Virus record (IMG/VR): IMGVR_UViG_3300042887_003034
Location: 1-55,341 of that record
DNA: 55,341 bases
Direction: 5' to 3' (one strand)
Source of the DNA: a virus
The position numbers and the translations under genes were made by a program. Under the pieces are notes generated by a model. The model ran no database searches. It saw only the letters and a list, made by a program, of their open reading frames with translations, and was not told the DNA's origin. Numbering within the stretch: position 1 is the stretch's first letter; the number at the start of each line of letters is the position of its first letter. Shown piece by piece: positions 48,861 to 55,341 of the stretch.

Positions 48861-48929
48861 ATGGAACATTCAAAATTTTTGAATCGAAGAACAATTACTT
48901 ATCAAAAAGTACCAACAGGACTAAAATAA
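48861..48929 (+). CDS. Possible 22-aa leader peptide
   Basis: MEHSKFLNRRTITYQKVPTG then LK and TAA, directly followed by the ATG of the fibre gene (TAAATG). Placed 5 bp behind a late motif; may couple translation of the fibre gene, which itself lacks a clear SD. Confidence 0.5.
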   Translation: MEHSKFLNRRTITYQKVPTGLK

Positions 48930-50828
48930 ATGGCTATCCTAACAATAAACACCGGATCTGGACCAAATTCCAATGATGGAGACAGTATTCGTACTGCATT
49001 TCATAAAACAAATATAAATTTTCAGGAACTTTCTACACTGCTAGGAACAACAGGCACTAACCTAGTAGAAGTGGTCATCGATACTAATGCTCAACTATTC
49101 AATCATAACAGCCACACTGGAGTTTCAATTGTCTACAATGATCCTGCTAATATTTTAATAATGTCCGTAGATCCTGGTCCTCAAGGTCCAAGTGGATCTG
49201 TTGGGCCAAGCGGTCCTAGCGGTCCCAGTGGCGCTGCAAGTAATGTTTCTGGCCCAAGCGGCCCAATTGGAGTTACTGGCCCAAGCGGCCCTAGTGGTGC
49301 CGCAAGCAATGTTTCTGGCCCGACTGGTCCCAGCGGTCCAAATGGAGTCAGCGGTCCGACTGGTCCCAGCGGTCCTGCTACTAATTTTTCTGATCAAGAT
49401 TTGTATACAACTAGTTCTGTTATTTTTAATAGTATAGAGTCTACTAAGGTCACCAGTGTAGGCGGATATCCAATAAACAACAATGGAGAGGTGTTAGTTA
49501 GAAGTTCCGGAACTTATTCTCCGGCATTACTTGTATCAAATTATACTTCTGGCATATATCCGGAAATTAATATTCGAGGTTGGGCAGGAAATAATCCAGG
49601 CGGCAGAATTGCATTTGGTGGCAATCCTACAATATATTTTGATTCTGCTCGAGGGACGCACCTAGTTCCATCTGCTACGTTGCAAGATGATGTTTTATTT
49701 GCTATAACTGGTAATGGATATGATGGAACTAGATTTACCGGCGACGATGATAGAGGAGTGGCGCAAATTTTTGCACTAGCAGCCGAAAAATTTGCCAGCA
49801 CATCTACCGCCACAACTAATGCAGGATCTAGATTCGTATGGAGAATAATGCCACCGGGTGTAATAAAAGATTCTACATCTGGATTGATACATTACAACGA
49901 AGGATGGATTGCAGGGTCTGCATCAAACCCACCTCAGATAAGTATAAATCACGGACATGCCGGACAAACGGCGCCCACTCTTGTTATGAGTAATGGAATT
50001 GATTCTCACGTAGGGTTTGGTGCTGCTAACTTCCAATTCTTTAATTCAAAATTTAATATGTTTGGAGTACCGTTTGAAGATCATGCTGTTTTTACAGCAG
50101 ATTTTACTGGTACTACAATGACCGTTAATTCTGTTTCTGTAGGTGTACTAAGTGTTGGCCAACGAATTTTTGGAAACGATTTAAATTCTGGTACATTTAT
50201 AACTTCCCTAGGCACAGGTGTTGGGGGGACAGGAACATATGTTATTAGTTCAGCACATCCATCTAATGCTTCTGGAATAACTGTTAATTCTGGACCAGAC
50301 AATGAAACATTAAGAGCATCGAATGTATGGAAATTTATAACTCAAAGAAAAAATTCTGTATTAACTAGAAGAAATGCTCTTAGAAAAGATGACAGTTTAG
50401 GAGTGATAGAATTTAGAGGACAAAATGCAAATAACGCAAGCAATCAAGGTGTTGCTTCTGCTAAGATATCCGTGATTGCATTAGAAAACTTTACATCTAC
50501 TACTTATGGTTCATCTATAGTAATTTCTACAGTTAATTCTGGTACAACTACATTAACAGATAAAGTTCACATTTCGAATAAAGCAATTACATTGGTTACT
50601 GATGAATTTAAACTTTATGATTCTAGTAACAATTTAGTTGTATCAATTAAAGATGGAATTAACTTTAGCAACGGAACAACACAAACAACAGCATATGCTT
50701 TATTAGATACTATACCAACTTCTAGTACCAGCACAGGAATTAAAGGTCAGATTGCAGTCGATTCAACTAGCATGTATATTTGTGTAGCAACTGATACTTG
50801 GTTAAGATTTAACGGAGTAACATTTTAA
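48930..50828 (+). CDS. Collagen-like tail fibre protein
   Basis: 632 residues. N-terminal anchor of about 85 residues ([20 protein letters not shown], typical of T4-like fibre attachment), then a Gly-Pro-Ser collagen-like stretch (about residues 85-150: [20 protein letters not shown]). The beta-rich shaft has [20 protein letters not shown]. The C terminus has ISFSN-like [20 protein letters not shown] and [18 protein letters not shown], a head domain recurrent in environmental T4-like phages. Probably the receptor-binding fibre. Confidence 0.82.
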   Translation: MAILTINTGSGPNSNDGDSIRTAFHKTNINFQELSTLLGTTGTNLVEVVIDTNAQLFNHNSHTGVSIVYNDPANILIMSVDPGPQGPSGSVGPSGPSGPSGAASNVSGPSGPIGVTGPSGPSGAASNVSGPTGPSGPNGVSGPTGPSGPATNFSDQDLYTTSSVIFNSIESTKVTSVGGYPINNNGEVLVRSSGTYSPALLVSNYTSGIYPEINIRGWAGNNPGGRIAFGGNPTIYFDSARGTHLVPSATLQDDVLFAITGNGYDGTRFTGDDDRGVAQIFALAAEKFASTSTATTNAGSRFVWRIMPPGVIKDSTSGLIHYNEGWIAGSASNPPQISINHGHAGQTAPTLVMSNGIDSHVGFGAANFQFFNSKFNMFGVPFEDHAVFTADFTGTTMTVNSVSVGVLSVGQRIFGNDLNSGTFITSLGTGVGGTGTYVISSAHPSNASGITVNSGPDNETLRASNVWKFITQRKNSVLTRRNALRKDDSLGVIEFRGQNANNASNQGVASAKISVIALENFTSTTYGSSIVISTVNSGTTTLTDKVHISNKAITLVTDEFKLYDSSNNLVVSIKDGINFSNGTTQTTAYALLDTIPTSSTSTGIKGQIAVDSTSMYICVATDTWLRFNGVTF

Positions 50829-50835
50829 TTAAATA
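50828..50835 (+). promoter_or_regulatory. Late promoter-like ATTAAATA, leaderless spacing
   Basis: ATTAAATA with 5 bp to the ATG at 50841; overlaps the end of the fibre gene. Confidence 0.55.
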
Positions 50836-50840
50836 CAATT

Positions 50841-51125
50841 ATGAAAGCAACTGACATTATTAGAAACGTGCTTGATCTAGTTGATCAAGTCGAATGCGCT
50901 AAACAAGAAATGCAATCAGAGCCTGTTATTGGAAGTTTTGCACAAATTTTTGCACAACTATCTCAAGAAAAGCAAGGCTATGATAATAGTCCCAATCCTC
51001 ACGTTCAGGGAATTGCTAGTGTAACCACTGATGCCGGCGGAGGATTAAATGGACCTAAAAATCCTGCGGACATTAGAGCAGACAGTATTTCAATGTATCC
51101 AAATTATCAACATAGACCGGAGTAA
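50841..51125 (+). CDS. Small virion-associated protein (putative)
   Basis: 94 residues, MKATDIIRNVLDLVDQVECA, helical to about 50, then a Gly/Asn/Pro-rich tail (GIASVTTDAGGGLNGPKNPA; ISMYPNYQHRPE). The opening MKATDIIRNVLDL resembles CTS-type or neck-associated proteins of T4-like environmental phages. Followed after 3 bp by 51129. Confidence 0.68.
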   Translation: MKATDIIRNVLDLVDQVECAKQEMQSEPVIGSFAQIFAQLSQEKQGYDNSPNPHVQGIASVTTDAGGGLNGPKNPADIRADSISMYPNYQHRPE

Positions 51126-51128
51126 TTA

Positions 51129-51560
51129 ATGGATATCTATGTTCAAAGTTTTCTTAATAGTGCGACAAAGTTAACTATATCAGTTAACACTACAACTACG
51201 TTTGCACAGTTGGCAGGTCTGGTGTCGACGGCTGAAGGAACTACCAGCACAGTTATGCAATTTTATGTTGGCGGAATATTAGCACCCTCAACAGCAACTA
51301 TGGCTATTTTTAACGTAACTACTGGCACATATGTTGGTAGTAGTAATGTAATTTCTACTTTAACAAATAAAGCAGATAGACAATTAGCAAAGTTGGAGTT
51401 GGCACAACTACGCAGACAAGCAGGCGGCAACACTACTACAAATTATTATAGAACTTATAATGTTTATGATGTTGATCTGTTAGCAGACAAGTATGCATCA
51501 AACACAACTACAGTAGGAACCACCAGCACTCTTGCTGTTCATAGACCCTGGACCACATAA
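51129..51560 (+). CDS. Structural protein, 143 aa
   Basis: MDIYVQSFLNSATKLTISVN, Thr-rich beta (TAEGTTSTVMQFYVGGILAP), a helix (NKADRQLAKLELAQLRRQAG) and a Thr/Tyr-rich C terminus. Overlaps the next gene by one base. Probably pairs with 51560-53254 in the virion. Confidence 0.7.
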   Translation: MDIYVQSFLNSATKLTISVNTTTTFAQLAGLVSTAEGTTSTVMQFYVGGILAPSTATMAIFNVTTGTYVGSSNVISTLTNKADRQLAKLELAQLRRQAGGNTTTNYYRTYNVYDVDLLADKYASNTTTVGTTSTLAVHRPWTT

Positions 51561-53254
51561 TGCCTGTTGATCGTTATCAAAATTCAACCAATTACGAACA
51601 TCCGCAGGAGAGCAATCTTCTAAATATTCATAGGACCATGCAGTACAACAGCCAGGGGCAACCTGTGGCTCGTGTGCATGTTGACGGTATTACATTAGAA
51701 GGTGATGTTATTGTTGATACTGTAAATTTAAGCACATCAACACTAGCTGCATTGGAAACAATAAATGTTGTACAAAGTTCCACACCTTGGGTTATTACAG
51801 GGTCGGTGATAGTTAGTAACTTTCCAACCACCTCCACAGTGTTCCAAGGTACAACACCTTGGGTAGTAACTGGTAATGTAACAGCAACTATCGCAGGTAC
51901 AGTCTCTGCCAGTATAGAGGGTGAAGTTAGTGTAGCAGAAATGAATCCTGACGCATTTGGTCGTCAGCGTGTCAGTGAACTGTTTACACTTGGCGACTAC
52001 AAGCACATCTATGCCATAGATCCAAACTTCCTTGACAGCACTGCTAATGGTGGTACAGTGACATTTGATGCAAATCAAGCCGCAGCCGTGTTGGCTACTT
52101 CTTCTAACACAGGCAGTTATGCTATACATCAAACTAAATTCTATCATCACTATCAGCCAGGCAAAAGTCAACTTATCTATAGTTCAGTAAACTTTCGTGC
52201 TCCACATCGTAATGTTACCAAGCGCACAGGATACTTTGATGATAGAGATGGCATCTATTTTGAACAAGTAGGCAGCGACACAGCGGATGGTACAACGGTA
52301 AGCACCAGCACACAAACACTAAACTGGGTCATAAGAACTTATGTAGGCGGTAGTGCTAGTGAAGCAACTTTCAACACAACTGTTAATGGATTGGCCTATA
52401 CTTACAAACGCCGTGTGCCGCAGAGTGAATGGAACATAGATCCCTGCGATGGCACAGGCCCTAGTGGTTTTAAATTAGATATTACTAAAACGCACCTATG
52501 CTGGATCGATTTTCAATGGTTAGGTGTTGGTCGTGTTCGCTGTGGATTTGTTCACAACGGAGCATTGATAACAGCACACGAATACTATCACAGCAATATT
52601 CTGCCCACTGTTTACATGAGCAATCCCAACTTGCCTGTACGCTGTGAAATACGCAACACTGGAACAACACCCGGCGGAGCATTTGATCAAATTTGTGCAA
52701 GTGTAATGAGCGAAGGCGGCTATGTGGAGTCGGGCATTGATTGGAGTGTCTTCAGTACAAACCGTGCTACTCCTACTCCGGGACAGACACGCTTTCCTTT
52801 GATTGCCATTAGATTGAAAAACACTTTCCAGGATTATCCTAATAGATTAAGTGTGCGCCCATTGAGTCTTGGCTTATTTGCCAAAACAGAACCCATTGTC
52901 TATGAAGTTGTTAAACTGACTAGTACGGCTAGTTTAAGCACTACAGCACCTGGCGGGCTAGTATGGACCAGTGCCAACGACAACAGTGGAGTTGAATACT
53001 GTGTAAATGCCACAGGATTTACTGCTGCTGATGTTGATAGATTTGCTTCTGGATATGTTCCGTCTGGCTCAAGCCAAAACAGTCTAAGTCCAGTGGCCAC
53101 AGGCCCGCTTACTGCGGCAAAGAAAAACATTATCAGTCAAAACATTGACAGCACCGACAGTGAAGTGTTTGTGGTCATTGTTAGCACTATATTTGCCGGC
53201 AATCAGTTGACCGCAGATGTAGCCTGTGCTATACAATGGCGAGAGATTTATTAA
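51560..53254 (+). CDS. Large virion structural protein
   Basis: 564 residues, MPVDRYQNSTNYEHPQESNL; VNLSTSTLAALETINVVQSS, two near-identical TPWVITGSVIV / TPWVVTGNVTA repeats (about residues 75-110), then AFGRQRVSELFTLGDYKHIY and YFDDRDGIYFEQVG. The FGRQRVSEPF-like motif marks a structural protein family found in many marine and freshwater T4-like phages. Function in the particle unknown. Confidence 0.75.
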   Translation: MPVDRYQNSTNYEHPQESNLLNIHRTMQYNSQGQPVARVHVDGITLEGDVIVDTVNLSTSTLAALETINVVQSSTPWVITGSVIVSNFPTTSTVFQGTTPWVVTGNVTATIAGTVSASIEGEVSVAEMNPDAFGRQRVSELFTLGDYKHIYAIDPNFLDSTANGGTVTFDANQAAAVLATSSNTGSYAIHQTKFYHHYQPGKSQLIYSSVNFRAPHRNVTKRTGYFDDRDGIYFEQVGSDTADGTTVSTSTQTLNWVIRTYVGGSASEATFNTTVNGLAYTYKRRVPQSEWNIDPCDGTGPSGFKLDITKTHLCWIDFQWLGVGRVRCGFVHNGALITAHEYYHSNILPTVYMSNPNLPVRCEIRNTGTTPGGAFDQICASVMSEGGYVESGIDWSVFSTNRATPTPGQTRFPLIAIRLKNTFQDYPNRLSVRPLSLGLFAKTEPIVYEVVKLTSTASLSTTAPGGLVWTSANDNSGVEYCVNATGFTAADVDRFASGYVPSGSSQNSLSPVATGPLTAAKKNIISQNIDSTDSEVFVVIVSTIFAGNQLTADVACAIQWREIY

Positions 53255-53269
53255 GAGATAAGTAACATT

Positions 53270-53707
53270 ATGAAAAAACTATTATTAACCCTATTATTAG
53301 CAGCCTCGGCATTACCTGCCCTGGCACAAAAGACACCACAAGGTGCAACATATGACGCACAGATCGTCCGTGTAAGCGACGGTGATACTATTGTGATCGC
53401 AGCACCTTTCCTGCCAGCACCATTAAAGCCAGAATTGGCCGTGCGTATCTTCGGTGTTGACACACCCGAAAAAGGCCACCGTGCAAAATGTAATAGTGAA
53501 GCACAAAGAGGAGAGCAGGCTACACAATTTACAAAAAACATGATTTCTAAAGGACAAAAATTTCAAGTAATCTTGTATGGATGGGATAAGTTTGGTGGTC
53601 GTGTACTAGGAGACATTCTTGTAAATGGACAAAGTGTTCGTCAAGGTTTAATTGCAAACGGTCTTGCTAGAGAGTATTACGGCGAAGCAAAAACTAGTTG
53701 GTGTTAA
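53270..53707 (+). CDS. Secreted thermonuclease-like (SNase) protein
   Basis: 145 residues with a signal peptide (MKKLLLTLLLAASALPALAQ), then the staphylococcal-nuclease fold: RVSDGDTIVIAAPF, LAVRIFGVDTPEKG with catalytic Arg and Glu, EAQRGEQATQFTKNMI, and WDKFGGRVLGDILVNGQ with the second Arg. Exported to the periplasm, so it would degrade extracytoplasmic DNA, for example competing or superinfecting genomes (inference). Confidence 0.87.
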   Translation: MKKLLLTLLLAASALPALAQKTPQGATYDAQIVRVSDGDTIVIAAPFLPAPLKPELAVRIFGVDTPEKGHRAKCNSEAQRGEQATQFTKNMISKGQKFQVILYGWDKFGGRVLGDILVNGQSVRQGLIANGLAREYYGEAKTSWC

Positions 53708-53708
53708 A

Positions 53709-54089
53709 ATGAAAATTTTTGAACTTATTAACGAATCTATAAGTTCGAGAGAACTTGATCAAGTTGAGCAATTTGCTGATCAGTTGTGGGCAAAATTAGG
53801 AATTGATGTAGAATTTACCAGACACTTTCTAGATAGAGTAAATGATGAAAGAAATGGAAAACCAATTACTGTAGATGAATTAGTTTCTCTGTTTCAAAAA
53901 GAATTTAAAGTTAATGGAATGCAAATCTCTAACATGCGTAAACCAGAAGCAGTATTAAAAGATCTATTAACAAATATCAATATACCATTTGTTTTAAAAA
54001 ATTACGGAGATAAAAAACAGTTAGTTGGCAAAACTGTTATGCGTAAAAAGAATTTTATGAGTCCTGATCCTGCCTATGTGGTCAAATAA
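53709..54089 (+). CDS. Protein with capsid-targeting-like N terminus
   Basis: 126 residues, MKIFELINESISSRELDQVE, then LWAKLGIDVEFTRHFLDRVN and a basic end. The first ten residues fit the T4 CTS consensus (MK-Y-EFI-E). The rest contains a compact alpha/beta domain (FTRHFLDRVNDERNGKPITV, toxin-RelE-like only in outline). Likely packed in the head if the CTS reading is right. Confidence 0.7.
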   Translation: MKIFELINESISSRELDQVEQFADQLWAKLGIDVEFTRHFLDRVNDERNGKPITVDELVSLFQKEFKVNGMQISNMRKPEAVLKDLLTNINIPFVLKNYGDKKQLVGKTVMRKKNFMSPDPAYVVK

Positions 54090-54237
54090 AAACTCAAAGA
54101 ATGATTTAGGATGGAAGTTCCACCTTTATCATATTTGTTGGACAGTAGGATTAATTTCATTATTCTTTATTTTTAATTGGTGGCTGGCTTTTATAATTTT
54201 AGGAATTTTATCTTTATACTTTGTATGGAGATATTAA
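54076..54237 (+). CDS. Two-helix membrane mini-protein
   Basis: 53 residues, MWSNKNSKNDLGWKFHLYHI then CWTVGLISLFFIFNWWLAFI and ILGILSLYFVWRY. It starts inside the 3' end of the preceding gene (14-bp overlap, different frame). Confidence 0.65.
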   Translation: MWSNKNSKNDLGWKFHLYHICWTVGLISLFFIFNWWLAFIILGILSLYFVWRY

Positions 54238-54340
54238 GAACCCCACCTTAGGGCCGGGTGTCGCTACGGTAACAGGCGTCCGCGAAATTTCACTGCACCG
54301 CGTAGTGTGCCCCGTATAAAGTAAGCGGGTTAAATACATT
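54238..54340 (+). ncRNA. GC-rich structured element upstream of 54341
   Basis: About 100 bp, much richer in G+C than its AT-rich surroundings, with several possible short stems (CACT / AGTG around GCACCGCG; GGGC / GCCC between 54251 and 54312) and no open frame. It ends in GTTAAATACATT, a late-like motif 4 bp from the next ATG. May be a small RNA or a leader element. Confidence 0.4.
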
Positions 54341-54883
54341 ATGCGATTCTACGAATTCAAACTACCAAAAGATCAATGGGTATTAGACATCTCTAATGAT
54401 GCCAAACAAGATGTCGGTGATGAATTAGTGAGCTTAGTTCAAACAGCTTACAGTAAAACTCCGCAGGGCAGTTTTGTAAACAGTATTAAAGATGTAATTC
54501 CCAGCGGCTGGAATATAATAGATTTTGATGAAGATCCTGATGTTGATAGTTGTATTTTTTATAGAGGACCTCGTAGTAATGAATCGTGGCAAGGGCATAA
54601 AATTCAAGGATTAGGACACGATGGATCTCGTGCTAGTAAAGACAAAGCAATAGGTAAAATACGCGATCTTCTAGGATCGTCAGGTTGGTGGATTGAAAGT
54701 AGTGATGCTATGAGAGCAGTGTTAAAAAAATTAAATGTGCCTGCAATAACAGATGAAGAAACACTACGCAAATTGTTTAATGATCCTAATTTAAAAATGA
54801 TAGATGATGATACTTACACAAGAAAATTATCTACCGGTAGTCAGGTGTCAGAAACAGTGTTTGGTAATCCAATATTAAAATGA
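54341..54883 (+). CDS. Protein with CTS-like start, 180 aa
   Basis: MRFYEFKLPKDQWVLDISND; acidic (WNIIDFDEDPDVDSCIFYRG), then HDGSRASKDKAIGKIRDLLG and a helical end. The MRFYEF opening resembles the other head-targeting-like N termini here. No enzymatic motif recognised. Its stop overlaps the next ATG (ATGA). Confidence 0.7.
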   Translation: MRFYEFKLPKDQWVLDISNDAKQDVGDELVSLVQTAYSKTPQGSFVNSIKDVIPSGWNIIDFDEDPDVDSCIFYRGPRSNESWQGHKIQGLGHDGSRASKDKAIGKIRDLLGSSGWWIESSDAMRAVLKKLNVPAITDEETLRKLFNDPNLKMIDDDTYTRKLSTGSQVSETVFGNPILK

Positions 54884-55341
54884 TAACATTATTAGCTATA
54901 ATTTTATTCACACATATTACTATTGTATGCGTTACACTATTTTTACATAGAGGACAAGCGCACAGAGGTATTGTGTTTCATCCTATACTAAGTCACTTTA
55001 TGCGAGCCTGGCTATGGCTTACTACAGGAATGAATACCAAAGCATGGGTCGCTATACACCGCAAACATCATAGGTTTTGCGAAGAAAAAGATGACCCTCA
55101 TAGTCCTTGGATATATGGACTGTGGCGTGTTGTTTTTGGAGGCGCATTCTTGTATGCTGTTGCTGCAAAAGATAAAAAAATGATTGAACAATACGGAGTC
55201 GGTACTCCTAATGACTGGATTGAAAGACGAATTTACACCCCACATCCATGGCTTGGTATAGTTTTAATGCTGATCATAGATCTTGTTCTTTTTGGATGGT
55301 GGGGGTTTTTAATTTGGGGTATACAAATGATATGGATACCT
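54880..55341 (+). CDS. Fatty-acid desaturase, membrane type (3' end outside window)
   Basis: 154 codons visible. Histidine boxes of delta-9-type acyl desaturases: LFLHRGQAHRG (HxxxxH, first box, near residue 24), HPILSHFMRAWLWLTTGMNT, then AIHRKHHRFCEEKDDPHSPW (HxxHH, second box). Hydrophobic segments at the N terminus and near residue 130. The third box should lie beyond the window. It introduces a double bond into membrane acyl chains using O2 and di-iron. Looks host-acquired; it could change membrane fluidity during infection. Confidence 0.88.
   Translation, partial: MITLLAIILFTHITIVCVTLFLHRGQAHRGIVFHPILSHFMRAWLWLTTGMNTKAWVAIHRKHHRFCEEKDDPHSPWIYGLWRVVFGGAFLYAVAAKDKKMIEQYGVGTPNDWIERRIYTPHPWLGIVLMLIIDLVLFGWWGFLIWGIQMIWIP

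Noticed and set aside
54238-54340. Known riboswitch or tRNA
   Set aside because: I could not fold it into a cloverleaf or match any riboswitch core I know; left as an unexplained structured element.

Overview
The window is a stretch of a large tailed-phage genome, most likely a T4-like myovirus of a Gram-negative host. The signs are a gp41/DnaB-type replicative helicase, T4-type late promoter motifs (xxTAAATA), T4-like capsid-targeting N-termini, collagen-like fibre proteins, an ATP-dependent DNA ligase and no chromosomal housekeeping. The IscU, AlgH/YqgE, IF-1 and fatty-acid desaturase homologues look proteobacterial, and I would guess a freshwater betaproteobacterial host. That host assignment is inference; the phage assignment is firm.

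Layout. (1) 0-3.3 kb: end of an unknown gene, the replicative helicase, then on the minus strand an AlgH/YqgE-family protein, a 5'-nucleotidase-like HAD phosphatase and a 2OG-Fe(II) oxygenase. (2) 3.3-3.7 kb: AT-rich tandem repeats. (3) 3.7-28.6 kb: an accessory region, visibly richer in G+C than the flanks. About 80 tiny genes all lie on the minus strand, in units of one to three genes, each unit preceded by a near-consensus sigma70 promoter. I located 50 such promoters; 33 begin TTGACAGGG, and nearly all have a 17-bp spacer and TATACT, TATAGT or TATAAT. Hairpins and a REP-like repeat sit between the units. Recognisable products are a GIY-YIG-like protein, a SprT-like metalloprotease, a ribosomal L7/L12 C-terminal-domain homologue, an AAA+ ATPase, a SWIM zinc finger, small HTH proteins and many one- or two-helix membrane proteins. 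tRNA-Arg, tRNA-Tyr and tRNA-Lys are embedded here. (4) 28.6-31.5 kb: repeat-rich non-coding DNA, then a DUF6165-like protein and two GT9-like glycosyltransferases. (5) 31.5-34.9 kb: three virion or adhesion proteins on the plus strand. (6) 34.9-43.6 kb: an overlapping plus-strand operon of five radical-SAM proteins (the first fused to a GT-A-like domain and split by a frameshift) plus an SGNH-like hydrolase. (7) 43.6-48.8 kb: SleB-type cell-wall hydrolase, holin-like membrane protein, an Fe-S assembly module (IscA-like, IscU, ErpA-like), DNA ligase, IF-1 and HNH nucleases. (8) 48.9-55.3 kb: collagen-like fibre, structural proteins, secreted thermonuclease, CTS-like proteins and a fatty-acid desaturase cut by the window edge.

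The most striking object is iscU (45140-45538, minus). An HNH endonuclease gene sits inside its 5' end between two copies of the first codons. A 9-nt insertion (TAG CCT GGC) then follows the Gly codon after the first cluster-ligand Cys. Skipping exactly these nine nucleotides, from Gly codon GGT to Gly codon GGC, restores a canonical 129-residue IscU. This is the architecture of the T4 mobA / gene 60 translational-bypass cassette, here in a different gene and with a much shorter gap.

How the parts may work together (inference): the minus-strand cassettes look like early host-takeover genes read by host sigma70 RNA polymerase, and the plus-strand structural, lysis and late genes carry gp55-type late promoters, several placed so that the mRNA would start at the AUG. 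The Fe-S module probably supplies clusters to the neighbouring radical-SAM enzymes, which with the glycosyltransferases may modify a surface glycan or virion component.
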